Of a stretch of 7,880 nt of DNA, positions 1-6,583 are shown piece by piece. The position numbers and the translations under genes are program-made. The stretch is from assembly GCA_002345845.1 (NCBI GenBank), contig DDWF01000098.1, positions 1 to 7,880 of the forward strand, written 5' to 3'. This DNA comes from Betaproteobacteria bacterium UBA2293 (GTDB lineage Bacteria > Pseudomonadota > Gammaproteobacteria > Burkholderiales > Rhodocyclaceae). Numbering within the stretch: the first letter of the stretch is position 1; each line of letters opens with the position of its first letter. The notes beneath the pieces were generated by a model that did not search any database, was not told where the DNA came from, and was given only the letters and a program-made list of their open reading frames with translations.

Positions 1-329
1 ATGTCGTGACCCTGGCGGGGGACACGGTCGGGCGCGGGTCGCCCGAGCTGGGCGGCATGCTCATGCACGGGCTGTTTGCCGCCCTCGGTGAAGCGACGCC
101 CCTGCCTACCCATGTGCTGCTGTACAGCAGCGGTGTACTGCTGGCGGCCGAGGGCTCGCCGCATGTCGAGGGATTGCGAGAACTCGAACAGCGCGGCGTG
201 AAAGTGCTGCTCTGCGGCACCTGCGTGAATTTCTACCGGAAGCAGACGGAAATCCGGGTCGGCTCGATTTCGAGCATGCTGACCATTCTCGAAGTGCAGA
301 TGCAGGCCGGCAAGGTCATCGCGCCCTGA
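1..329 (+). CDS. yedF: YedF-type selenium metabolism protein, C-terminal part (5' end outside window)
   Basis: The reading frame is open from base 3 to the TGA at 327-329, so only the last ~108 codons are present. The fragment matches the C-terminal DsrE-like domain of the selenium-metabolism YedF family: a beta-strand followed by GDTVGRG and ELGG, then a YSSGV segment, a LLCGTCVNFY segment carrying the conserved CGTC cysteines, and VGSISSML near the end. Full-length members have an N-terminal TusA-like domain, which would lie upstream of the window. The family co-occurs with selD and is thought to take part in cytoplasmic selenium or sulfur handling; the exact reaction is not established. 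selD starts only 5 nt after the stop, which supports co-transcription and the assignment. GTG at base 6 is internal to the protein and should not be taken as a start. Confidence 0.85.
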   Translation, partial: VVTLAGDTVGRGSPELGGMLMHGLFAALGEATPLPTHVLLYSSGVLLAAEGSPHVEGLRELEQRGVKVLLCGTCVNFYRKQTEIRVGSISSMLTILEVQMQAGKVIAP

Positions 330-334
330 TCCCA

Positions 335-1384
335 ATGGCCGCCGCCAGTTTCGACCTGCTGACCACGGTCGAGTACGGCGGCTGCTCCGCCAAGCTCGCG
401 CCGGGGCGGCTCGCCGAGGTGCTGAAGGATCTCCGCCAGCCGGCGCATCCCGACCTGCTGGTCGACATCACCACGCAGGACGATGCGGGCGTCGTACGCC
501 TGAACGACGCAACGGCGCTGATCCAGACTGTCGATTTCTTCCCGCCGGTGTGCGGCGACCCGCGCACTTTCGGCCGCATTGCCGCCGCGAATGCGCTCTC
601 CGACGTGTATGCGATGGGCGGCCGCGTGCTCACCGCGATGAACATCGTCGGCTTTCCGGCGTCGCGCATCCCGCTCGAAGTGCTCGGCGAAATCCTCGCC
701 GGCGGGCAGGAGAAGGTGCTGGAGGCCGGTGGCCTGATGGTCGGCGGCCACACCATCGACGACTGGCCGCCGAAGTACGGGCTGGCAGTGACCGGCATCG
801 TGCATCCACAGCGCGTGATTGCCAATGCCGGTCTGCGTCCCGGCCTCGCGCTGATCCTCACCAAGCCGCTCGGCACCGGCACGCTGGTCGCCGGGCAACG
901 CACCGGTCTCGCCGTGGACGCCGACTATCGCATCGCGCTGGAGACGATGCAGCAGCTCAACCGCGTCGGGGCGGACATCATGCAAGCCTGCGACGTGAAA
1001 GCGGGCACCGACATCACCGGTTTCGGACTCCTCGGCCACGCGATGCAGATGGCCGACGCGAGCGGCGTGACGCTGCGCATCCAGGCTTCGCGCGTGCCGC
1101 TGCTCGCCGGCGCGCAGGCGCTCGCCGAAGCCGGCTGCCTGCCGGGCGCGATGTTCCGCAATCTCGACTACGTGGAAAAGAAAGTACGCTTCGCGGCAGG
1201 GCTCGACTACAGCCTCAAGATGCTGCTGCTCGATCCGCAGACCTCCGGCGGCCTGTTCTTCGGTGTGGCGCCGGACCAGGCAGCCGCAGCCCTGGCCCGT
1301 CTGCACGATGCGGGCTATGCGTCAGCGGCGCTGGTCGGCGAAACGGTGACGCGTGCAGGACACTCGATCGAGGTCCTGCGCTAG
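335..1384 (+). CDS. selD: Selenide, water dikinase (selenophosphate synthetase)
   Basis: This 349-residue protein has the length and motif order of SelD, the cytoplasmic enzyme that makes selenophosphate from selenide and ATP for selenocysteine and 2-selenouridine synthesis. The catalytic pair falls at Cys17 and Lys20 (YGGCSAKL), the same numbering as in E. coli SelD; the nucleophile is Cys, not Sec. Further family signatures are DDAGVV and the TVDFFPPV segment in the N-terminal half, FGRIAAANALSDVYAMGG, a glycine-rich GGHTIDDWPPKYGLAVTGIV stretch, LTKPLGTGTL, a C-terminal AIR-synthase-like domain beginning TDITGFGLLGHAMQM, and LLLDPQTSGGLFF. The ATG at 335 puts Cys17 in its canonical place; the Shine-Dalgarno is weak, and translation is probably coupled to yedF, which ends 5 nt upstream. 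No selA, selB or mnmH follows, so which Se pathway is fed cannot be told here. It looks intact. Confidence 0.97.
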   Translation: MAAASFDLLTTVEYGGCSAKLAPGRLAEVLKDLRQPAHPDLLVDITTQDDAGVVRLNDATALIQTVDFFPPVCGDPRTFGRIAAANALSDVYAMGGRVLTAMNIVGFPASRIPLEVLGEILAGGQEKVLEAGGLMVGGHTIDDWPPKYGLAVTGIVHPQRVIANAGLRPGLALILTKPLGTGTLVAGQRTGLAVDADYRIALETMQQLNRVGADIMQACDVKAGTDITGFGLLGHAMQMADASGVTLRIQASRVPLLAGAQALAEAGCLPGAMFRNLDYVEKKVRFAAGLDYSLKMLLLDPQTSGGLFFGVAPDQAAAALARLHDAGYASAALVGETVTRAGHSIEVLR

Positions 1385-1396
1385 TTCAGCACGCTT

Positions 1397-1411
1397 CGCG
1401 GCTTTGCCGCG
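1397..1411 (+). terminator. GC hairpin after selD, possible terminator
   Basis: Thirteen bases after the selD stop lies a perfect 6-bp stem, CGCGGC-TTT-GCCGCG. No T-run follows, so it is not a textbook intrinsic terminator. It may end or attenuate the yedF-selD transcript or only protect its 3' end. Confidence 0.35.
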
Positions 1412-1483
1412 CCCGAATAGCGCGGCGACAAGCATCAGCGCAATCGGATTGGCGATGCGCCTTTCATGCCGAAGGCGCCGTGA

Positions 1484-1620
1484 TGCGAAAAGTCGGCGCT
1501 GGCGGGACGGCGCCACCACCGGCATCTTGGCGACAAAGAGGAGCCTTAACGCTTCTTATCGGTGGAAACCCTGATGGCCGTTTTTTGGCGGATGTTCAAC
1601 GTGTGCGAGGTGAATCATGA
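1484..1620 (+). pseudogene. Remnant of a DUF6516 (TumE-like) toxin gene, C-terminal end
   Basis: Read in frame 2 from about 1490, the DNA encodes a stretch ending HHRHLGDKEEP (1514-1546), then a TAA at 1547-1549, then RFLSVETLMAVFW (1550-1588). After one missing base near 1588 the frame continues as DVQRVRGES and stops at 1618-1620. Joined, this gives the typical tail of small DUF6516-type toxins: a HxRHxGDxEEPY-like motif, a FxSVExL segment and a FxADV ending. The stop overlaps the next gene's start (ATGA, 1617-1620), the arrangement expected of a toxin-antitoxin operon. No convincing N-terminal half can be read in 1412-1483, so the gene is truncated as well as interrupted. The family assignment is from motif memory; the reading of adjacent frames as one ancestral gene is an inference. 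The T-run at 1581-1586 is a likely slippage site. Confidence 0.55.
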
Positions 1621-2112
1621 GCGGAACAATCAATCTTCATGTCGGCTCGGTCGAGGATATGAGCAAGCGCTTTATCGGCGCCTGGCACAAGCTCGAACAA
1701 GGCAATGCGGTCGATGAAACCCATTTGACCTTTCTCGATCTGGAAACCATGGTCTCGACGCTATCACCCAAGCGCCTGGCGCTGCTGCGCCATGTCCGGC
1801 AACACCCGGCCGAAAACATCCCCGTGCTGGCCAAGAGCCTGGGGCGCGACTACAAGCGCGTGCATGAGGATGTCGCCACCCTGGTTCACCGGCCTGCTCC
1901 AACGCGACGCGCAAGGCATCCGCGCCCCATACGACAGCGTGCATACCGAGGTTTCGCTGTATGTGAAACGTTTGGCTGCAGCAGCCAACGCCGACGGCAC
2001 CGAACCCGCAACGCTGCCCGCCGCGTGGGCGCAATGGCAAACCGATGGCCGGGCCTTCTGGCAGCAGATGGATGCCTTGGTCGAAACCCTCGACGGTCTG
2101 GACCGGACATGA
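1617..2112 (+). pseudogene. Winged-helix DNA-binding protein (HVO_A0114-like antitoxin/regulator), frameshifted
   Basis: Translation starts at the ATG at 1617 with a good Shine-Dalgarno (GAGGTGA, 1607-1613). The first 88 or so codons encode a small acidic-basic N-terminus and a winged-helix segment (roughly residues 50-88: SPKRLALLRHVRQ, then IPVLAKSLGRDYKRVHEDVA), as in the HVO_A0114-type regulators paired with DUF6516 toxins. At about 1884-1888 the coding signal jumps from frame 3 to frame 1, equivalent to one extra base in the GGTTCACC stretch. Frame 1 then continues with GLLQRDAQGIRAPYDSVHTE, the expected wing and C-terminus, to the TGA at 2110-2112. Restoring the frame gives a protein of about 164 residues. 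As it stands, frame 3 runs into unrelated sequence up to 2147. The neighbouring toxin is also broken, so decay is more likely than a sequencing error, though an error cannot be excluded. Confidence 0.7.
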
Positions 2113-2117
2113 CGTTG

Positions 2118-2143
2118 TGGCGCGATACATGGCTATCGCGCCA
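2118..2143 (+). terminator. Perfect 10-bp hairpin after the antitoxin remnant
   Basis: TGGCGCGATA and TATCGCGCCA form a perfect 10-bp stem around the 6-nt loop CATGGC, five bases after the stop at 2112. The position suits a transcription terminator or RNA 3'-end stabiliser, but no U-run follows on either strand, so intrinsic termination is uncertain. It could also be a protein-binding palindrome. Confidence 0.45.
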
Positions 2144-2152
2144 ATAAGACCC

Positions 2153-2167
2153 ATTTGTGCGCCAAAT
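2153..2167 (+). repeat. Short palindrome ATTTG-TGCGC-CAAAT upstream of the operator array
   Basis: A perfect 5-bp dyad with a 5-nt centre lies 20 bp before the first operator copy. Its spacer differs from the array motif, so it is probably a separate site or chance. Confidence 0.25.
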
Positions 2168-2186
2168 ACGATCGAGACGAGTATTT

Positions 2187-2257
2187 TTATGTCGCATATA
2201 AATAATAAACGCCAAATAAAAGTTAATATGTCGCATATATATTGATTTGCGACACAT
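2187..2257 (+). promoter_or_regulatory. Three-copy palindromic operator array in the fic promoter region
   Basis: The AT-rich interval before fic holds three copies of a 13-bp palindrome with consensus ATATG-TCG-CATAT. Copy 1 is at 2187-2199 (12 of 13 bases, plus extra outer AT pairing). Copy 2 at 2226-2238 is perfect. Copy 3 at 2245-2257 is in inverted orientation (11 of 13). The centres are 39 and 19 bp apart, and the last copy ends 8 bp before the fic start. The TATATATT-rich stretch around 2236-2243 could serve as a -10 region, so binding here would block transcription. Palindromes of this kind suit a dimeric winged-helix repressor. The N-terminal winged helix of the adjacent Fic protein is the obvious candidate, but this is inferred from proximity only. 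Confidence 0.6.
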
Positions 2258-2265
2258 AAACTGCC

Positions 2266-3639
2266 ATGCCAAAAAAAGTTTCCGAGCAAGACCTGATCTC
2301 GATCGAGCGAGAAGTCGCGGCCTTTCCCAATGGGGTAGGAATGGCCGCACTGGAAGCGTCGCTGGCAGCGTCAGGTGTTGCGATCCACCGTCGGTCGCTG
2401 CAACGCCGACTCACGCTGCTCATCGAAAACGGCCGCATCGCCGCCGCCGGAGCGCTCAAAGGCAGGGTCTATCGTCCCATCGCGACCGAGCGCGCCGCAA
2501 ATGAAGATGCATCGCCCATTCCCCTCTCGGCGCTCGGCAGCGAGGTACGTAATGCCGTGGCGCGCCCCATCCAAAACCGTGAGCCCGTCGGTTATCAGCG
2601 CGAATTTCTGCTCTCTTATCCGCACGCCAGCCCCTATCTCGACCAAGCCACTCGCGATCACCTGCATCGCATCGGCCGCGCGCATCAAGGCGATTTGCCT
2701 GCCGGCACGCTTGCCCGGCAGCTTCTTGGGCGGCTGTTGATCGACCTGTCCTGGGCATCGAGTCATCTGGAGGGTAATACCTACTCCTTGCTGGAAACCG
2801 AGCGCCTGATCGCTTTCGGCCAGGCTGCCGAGGGAAAAAATACCTTTGAAACCCAGATGATCCTGAACCACAAACAGGCCATCGAGTTTCTTGTCGAATC
2901 GGTCGCGGAACTGGGTTTCGACGCTTATTCGATGCTCAACCTGCACGCCCTGCTCAGCGACAACCTGCTCGCCAACCCCGCCGCCTGTGGCCGCATCCGC
3001 CAGATACCGGTGGGCATTGGCCGTTCGGTCTACACACCGTTGGCCACCCCGCAATTGCTGGAGGAATATTTTCAGCACTTTCTCGAAATCGCCACCGGCA
3101 TCGACGACCCCTTCGAACAATCCTTCTTCGCCCTGGTGCATTTGTCTTATCTGCAAGCCTTCGAAGACGTCAACAAACGCGTGGCCCGCCTGGCCGCCAA
3201 CATTCCACTGATCAAACACAATCTTTGCCCGCTGTCGTTCATCGATGTGCCGACCCAGACCTATGTGGAAGGCTTGCTCGGGGTCTGTGAACTCAATCGG
3301 ATCGAGCTGCTGCGCGACATCTATATCTGGGGCTACGAGCGTTCCGTCAAACGCTACCTCTCGCAGCGGGAAGAACTGGGCGAACCCGATCCGTTCCGCC
3401 TGCGCTACCGCGCCGCACTTCTGGAAGTCGTCGGCGCCGTGGTACGGCAGGACTCATCCGACATGACGCCATTCGTCGCGACCTGGGCGGACGAACATCT
3501 TCCCGAGGCGGACCGGCAGCGCTTTGTCGCCCTCGTCCATACCGAGCTGGACAGTCTGCATGAGGGCAACTTCGCCCGCTACCGAATTCGTCCATCCGAG
3601 TTCGCCGCCTGGCGGGAGAGGAAAGGCGGGCATGGCTGA
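2266..3639 (+). CDS. Winged-helix/Fic-fold protein of a type I R-M locus, degenerate catalytic motif
   Basis: This is a complete 457-residue soluble protein. Residues ~15-72 form a winged-helix-like DNA-binding domain (helix SLQRRLTLLIENGRI, then a short wing ending GRVYRP). Residues ~140-340 form a Fic domain. Fic enzymes usually transfer AMP to target hydroxyls with the motif HxFx(D/E)GNGRxxR. Here the equivalent stretch is QAFEDVNKRVAR (297-308): the catalytic His is Gln297 and the Gly before Asn303 is Val302, while Phe299, Asp301, Asn303, Arg305 and Arg308 remain. His292 lies five residues earlier. An inhibitory-type motif SSHLEGN (165-171) is intact, as in Fic proteins restrained by an N-terminal helix. 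The C-terminal ~120 residues are helical and unassigned. Its stop overlaps hsdS by 8 nt, so the two were co-transcribed. It may be a DNA-binding regulator of the R-M locus that uses a Fic fold for nucleotide sensing; AMPylation activity is doubtful. The Shine-Dalgarno is weak. Confidence 0.85.
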   Translation: MPKKVSEQDLISIEREVAAFPNGVGMAALEASLAASGVAIHRRSLQRRLTLLIENGRIAAAGALKGRVYRPIATERAANEDASPIPLSALGSEVRNAVARPIQNREPVGYQREFLLSYPHASPYLDQATRDHLHRIGRAHQGDLPAGTLARQLLGRLLIDLSWASSHLEGNTYSLLETERLIAFGQAAEGKNTFETQMILNHKQAIEFLVESVAELGFDAYSMLNLHALLSDNLLANPAACGRIRQIPVGIGRSVYTPLATPQLLEEYFQHFLEIATGIDDPFEQSFFALVHLSYLQAFEDVNKRVARLAANIPLIKHNLCPLSFIDVPTQTYVEGLLGVCELNRIELLRDIYIWGYERSVKRYLSQREELGEPDPFRLRYRAALLEVVGAVVRQDSSDMTPFVATWADEHLPEADRQRFVALVHTELDSLHEGNFARYRIRPSEFAAWRERKGGHG

Positions 3640-4318
3640 GAAACTGATGAATCCCGGCTGGCGCAAGGTGAAATTTGGCGATGTGGTGCGGCTGTCCAAA
3701 GCGCGCTGTGCTGATCCACTAGCCGAAGGGGTCGAGCGGTTTGTCGGCCTGGAACATCTGGAGCCCGGCGACCTGCGCATCCGCAGTTGGGGCAACGTGG
3801 CCGATGGCGTGACCTTCACCAGCCTGTTCAAGCCCGGGCAAGTGTTGTTCGGCAAACGCCGCGCCTACCAGCGCAAGGTGGCAGTGACTGATTTATCCGG
3901 CGTCTGCTCGGGTGACATCTATGTGCTGGAAAGTAAGGATGCCAATGTGCTGCTGCCCTATCTGCTACCGTTCATTTGCCAGACCGATGCGTTTTTCGAG
4001 CATGCGGTCGGCACCTCGGCAGGCAGCCTGAGTCCGCGTACCAACTGGTCGAGTCTGGCTGAGTACGAGCTTGTACTGATGCCCATTGGTGAGCAACGTC
4101 GCTATGCCGCAAAGTTGGATCAGATGCTTGCTGTAGCAGACTCGTTATCGATGAGATTGTTCGTCTGGTTCGCTTCCCCGGCTGGCAGGACACGCTGGCT
4201 GGCGAGCGAGAGATCAAGAAGGCACTGCGCAAAGCGCTCTTCAAATACAAGCTGCATGCCGATGAGGAGTTGTTTGAGAAGGCGTACAGCTACATCCGTC
4301 AGTACTACTGAAATTTAA
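3632..4318 (+). pseudogene. hsdS: Type I restriction specificity subunit HsdS, truncated after first TRD
   Basis: The ATG at 3632 lies inside the end of fic (ATGGCTGA overlap) and has a purine-rich ribosome-binding site at 3616-3622. Residues 1-~170 match the first target-recognition domain of HsdS, the DNA-sequence reader of type I R-M complexes: an opening WRKVKFGDVVRLSK, the FVGLEHLEPGDLRIRSWG segment, a FKPGQVLFGKRRAYQRKVA segment, and the closing SLAEYELVLMPIGEQRR that leads into the first conserved helix. A full HsdS has about 400 residues, with two recognition domains and two conserved helical spacers. Here the homology ends near 4140, and the remaining ~58 codons are an out-of-frame reading of the hsdR tail, ending at 4316-4318 (228 residues in total). 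Half-size HsdS proteins can work as dimers in some systems, but no hsdM is present, so function is unlikely. Confidence 0.85.
4141..4311 (+). pseudogene. hsdR: 3' end of a type I restriction endonuclease gene (hsdR remnant)
   Basis: Frame 1 from about 4141 to the TGA at 4309-4311 encodes VIDEIVRLVRFPGWQDTLAG, then EREIKKALRKALFKYKLHAD and a tail ending EKAYSYIRQYY. This is the C-terminal helical end of HsdR, the ATP-dependent motor and nuclease subunit, which normally exceeds 700 residues. Only about 56 codons survive; the nuclease and helicase domains are gone. It follows the hsdS fragment directly, in a different frame and with no start or ribosome-binding site, so it is the far side of a deletion. 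The retained end is close to consensus, which suggests a fairly recent loss. The IS91-like element begins within a few bases of this stop and may be connected with the deletion, although the deletion junction itself lies ~170 bp to the left of it. Confidence 0.8.
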
Positions 4319-4352
4319 CTGTGTGTCCGCCGGCTATTCGGCCTTGGACTAA

Positions 4353-4366
4353 ACCGCTGACGCGGT
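4353..4366 (+). repeat. Hairpin near the left (terIS-like) end
   Basis: ACCGC-TGAC-GCGGT is a perfect 5-bp stem with a 4-nt loop, about 35 bp inside the presumed left end. A shorter GCCG/CGGC stem precedes it around 4330-4343. Hairpins near a terminus are expected for rolling-circle elements; the role here is inferred. Confidence 0.45.
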
Positions 4367-4493
4367 AGTCGCAACTTGACCGCCGAGTCCAGCGGGCCGG
4401 ATTCAGTGGTTCGGATTTACAGAAAGCTCCCAACGGAGAACGATGAAGTTGCTGCGTGCAGCACTTCACTCAATCCAGATAAGGAGCTTGACC

Positions 4494-5372
4494 ATGACGC
4501 CTCTACGCCAGCGGATGCTCGAAGACATGGCGATCCGCAACCTCGCCGATAACACCCAATCGGCCTACCTCCAGCAGGTCATCGCTTACGCGCGACACTT
4601 TGACCGCTCACCGGCAGAACTCGGTCCGGAGGAGGTTCGTGCCTATCAGGTCTATTTGACGCAGACCCGAATGCTCTCGGCCAGTAGCATCAGCGTCGCG
4701 ACCGGCGCGCTGCGCTTTTTGTACAAGGTAACGCTCAAGCGCCCCTGGGGTGTCGACGAGATTCCTATGCCCAAGCGACCTTTCAAGTTGCCGGTGATCC
4801 TCAGTCGTGAGGAAGTGATGCACTTCCTGGACTCGATCGGCAACCGCAAGCATCGAGCGATTCTCATGACGGCCTATGCGGCGGGCTTGCGTATCTCGGA
4901 AGCCACCCACCTCAAGGTGACCGACATCGATAGCCAGCGGATGATGCTCCGGGTCGATCAAGGCAAAGGGCGGAAGGATCGCTATGTGATGCTCTCGCCG
5001 CGATTGCTCGATGAGCTACGTGCCTACTGGAAAGCCGCCCATCCGACGCTGTGGCTGTTCCCGGGCGACCTGCCTGGTCAGCCGATCACCCGCGATGCCG
5101 TAGGGCAAGCCTGCCAGAAAGCGCACCGTGCTTCAGGTATTACCAAACCGATCACCCCGCACGCGCTGCGTCACGCCTTCGCCACCCACCTGCTTGAGTC
5201 CGGCACCGATGTCCGCACCATTCAACTCCTGCTCGGGCACCGCAGTCTGGCGACGACCTCGCGCTACCTGAAGGTTGCCACCAGCACCGTGTGCGCCACG
5301 GCCAGTCCCTTCGACTTGCTACCCAAGGTTGAGCCGCCCCCACCGACACCGACGCATCCCACTCATTTCTGA
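4494..5372 (+). CDS. Tyrosine recombinase (XerC/D-like integrase) of the IS91-type element
   Basis: The start at 4494 is preferred because AAGGAG (4481-4486) lies 7 nt upstream; an in-frame ATG at 4443 would add 17 residues. The 292-residue protein has an N-terminal SAM-like core-binding domain (~1-85, MLEDMAIRNLADNTQSAYLQ) and a C-terminal catalytic domain. All active-site residues are visible: Arg133 (AAGLRISEA), Lys158 (GKGRKDRYV), His223 and Arg226 (PHALRHAFATHLLE), His249 (LLGHRSLATT) and the nucleophile Tyr258 (SRYLKV). It would cut and rejoin DNA through a 3'-phosphotyrosine bond. A proline/threonine-rich tail closes the protein. It ends 8 nt before the transposase start, so the two are translated from one message. 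Such integrase genes are known upstream of IS91-type transposases; what the integrase adds (for example resolving a circular intermediate) is not settled. Confidence 0.93.
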   Translation: MTPLRQRMLEDMAIRNLADNTQSAYLQQVIAYARHFDRSPAELGPEEVRAYQVYLTQTRMLSASSISVATGALRFLYKVTLKRPWGVDEIPMPKRPFKLPVILSREEVMHFLDSIGNRKHRAILMTAYAAGLRISEATHLKVTDIDSQRMMLRVDQGKGRKDRYVMLSPRLLDELRAYWKAAHPTLWLFPGDLPGQPITRDAVGQACQKAHRASGITKPITPHALRHAFATHLLESGTDVRTIQLLLGHRSLATTSRYLKVATSTVCATASPFDLLPKVEPPPPTPTHPTHF

Positions 5373-5380
5373 GACGGGGC

Positions 5381-6583
5381 GTGCGCGCCACCGGGCTCGA
5401 GGTGGCAGACATCTTCCGCCAGGCCGGGCCCAGCTACCGCCAGCACCACGCTGACGCGCTCAGTCGCGGTCAGCGCTGCGTCATGAGCGCGATCGAGCGG
5501 TGCCGCACCGCCGCGCTCGGCGGACATGTCGAGCAGTGTGATTCCTGTGGTCACCAGCGCATTGCCTTCAACAGTTGCCGAAATCGGCACTGCCCGAAGT
5601 GTCAGTCACTGGTGCGCGCGCAATGGCTGGACGATCGCCACGCCGACCTCATTCCCGTGGACTACTTCCACGTGGTTTTTACGCTACCCGAGGAGATCGC
5701 GACGATTGCGTACCAGAACAAGGCGGTGGTCTACGACATGCTGTTTCAGGCCACCGCTGAAACCTTGCGCACGATTGCGGCCGACCCCAAGCATCTGGGC
5801 GCCGAGATCGGCTTCATTGCGATCCTGCATACCTGGGGCCAGAATCTGCTGCATCATCCGCATCTGCATTGTGTGGTCCCGGGCGGTGGCCTGAGTGCCG
5901 ATGGTGAGCGCTGGGTTTCGTGCCGTCCGGGTTTCTTCCTACCGGTACGCGTGCTTTCACGACTGTTTCGCCGGTTGTTTCTGGCCCAGTTACAGGCGGC
6001 CTTTGAGGCCGGGCACCTGCGTTTCTTCAACGCGCTTGAACCGCTTCAGGCACCTCGCGCGTTCGCCCGGCATCTGGCGCCCGCTCGACGCGCCGAGTGG
6101 GTGGTTTACGCCAAGCCGCCGTTTGGCGGCCCCAACCACGTCCTCGAGTATCTCGGTCGCTACACGCATCGGGTCGCCATCTCCAATAATCGTCTGATCG
6201 ACTTCGTTGAGGGCAAGGTCGCCTTCCGCTGGAAAGACTACCGCCACGAGTCGCACCAGAAGGTGATGCGCCTGGAGGCGCAGGAGTTCATGCGCCGCTT
6301 CCTGCTACACGTTCTGCCGGCCGGATTCCAGCGGATCCGGCATTACGGCCTTCTCGCCAACCGGCACCGCGCGGTCAAATTAACCCGGTGCCGGCAGTTG
6401 CTCGCCGAACCCACGCCTGTCGTCGAGGCCCCGGATGTGCCGCTGGATTACCGCGACCGCTACCAGTTGCTCACCGGCAAGTCGCTGCGCGACTGCCCGA
6501 AATGCGGTCACGGTCACATGGCATGTATCGAAACCTTCCTGCCGGGTACCCTCCCACGGGGGCCGCCGCGCAATAATGGGTGA
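5381..6583 (+). CDS. tnpA: IS91-family transposase (HUH/Y2 rolling-circle)
   Basis: This 400-residue protein has the complete IS91 layout. The N-terminal zinc-binding domain has Cys53, Cys56, Cys66, Cys71 and Cys74 (CDSCG, then NSCRNRHCPKC). The HUH metal-binding motif is at His161-Leu-His163 (HHPHLHCVVPGGG). The paired catalytic tyrosines are Tyr257 and Tyr261 (YLGRYTHRVAISNNRL). A second CxxC zinc ribbon (DCPKCGHGHM) lies near the C-terminus. The enzyme nicks one strand, attaches covalently to the 5' end and drives rolling-circle transposition from the oriIS end. The start is the GTG at 5381, just after the integrase stop, giving VADIFRQAGPSYR at the expected place; the ribosome-binding site is weak, which suits coupling to the integrase. 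No lesion is seen. Confidence 0.95.
   Translation: MRATGLEVADIFRQAGPSYRQHHADALSRGQRCVMSAIERCRTAALGGHVEQCDSCGHQRIAFNSCRNRHCPKCQSLVRAQWLDDRHADLIPVDYFHVVFTLPEEIATIAYQNKAVVYDMLFQATAETLRTIAADPKHLGAEIGFIAILHTWGQNLLHHPHLHCVVPGGGLSADGERWVSCRPGFFLPVRVLSRLFRRLFLAQLQAAFEAGHLRFFNALEPLQAPRAFARHLAPARRAEWVVYAKPPFGGPNHVLEYLGRYTHRVAISNNRLIDFVEGKVAFRWKDYRHESHQKVMRLEAQEFMRRFLLHVLPAGFQRIRHYGLLANRHRAVKLTRCRQLLAEPTPVVEAPDVPLDYRDRYQLLTGKSLRDCPKCGHGHMACIETFLPGTLPRGPPRNNG

Noticed and set aside
233..1306. Long minus-strand open frame (357 codons) across yedF-selD
   Set aside because: It is antisense to selD in GC-rich DNA and shows no family motif, whereas selD motifs are complete on the plus strand.
1380..1450. Minus-strand peptide IANPIALMLVAALFGRGKAA, faintly like a dehydrogenase C-terminus or a membrane segment
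   Set aside because: Too short, no start and no supporting flanking similarity; it overlaps the post-selD hairpin. Most likely chance.
550..1620. Long plus-strand frame of 356 codons overlapping selD
   Set aside because: The Arg-rich translation is a frame shadow of selD; only its last few codons (about 1591-1620) are real, as the tail of the toxin remnant.
2371..3219. Minus-strand frame of 282 codons opposite fic
   Set aside because: Shadow of the Fic gene; no motifs and no ribosome-binding site.
3524..3631. Extension of hsdS upstream of 3632 to an ATG at 3524
   Set aside because: This would overlap fic by over 100 bp; the ATG at 3632 has a good ribosome-binding site and directly precedes the conserved WRKVKFGDVV start.
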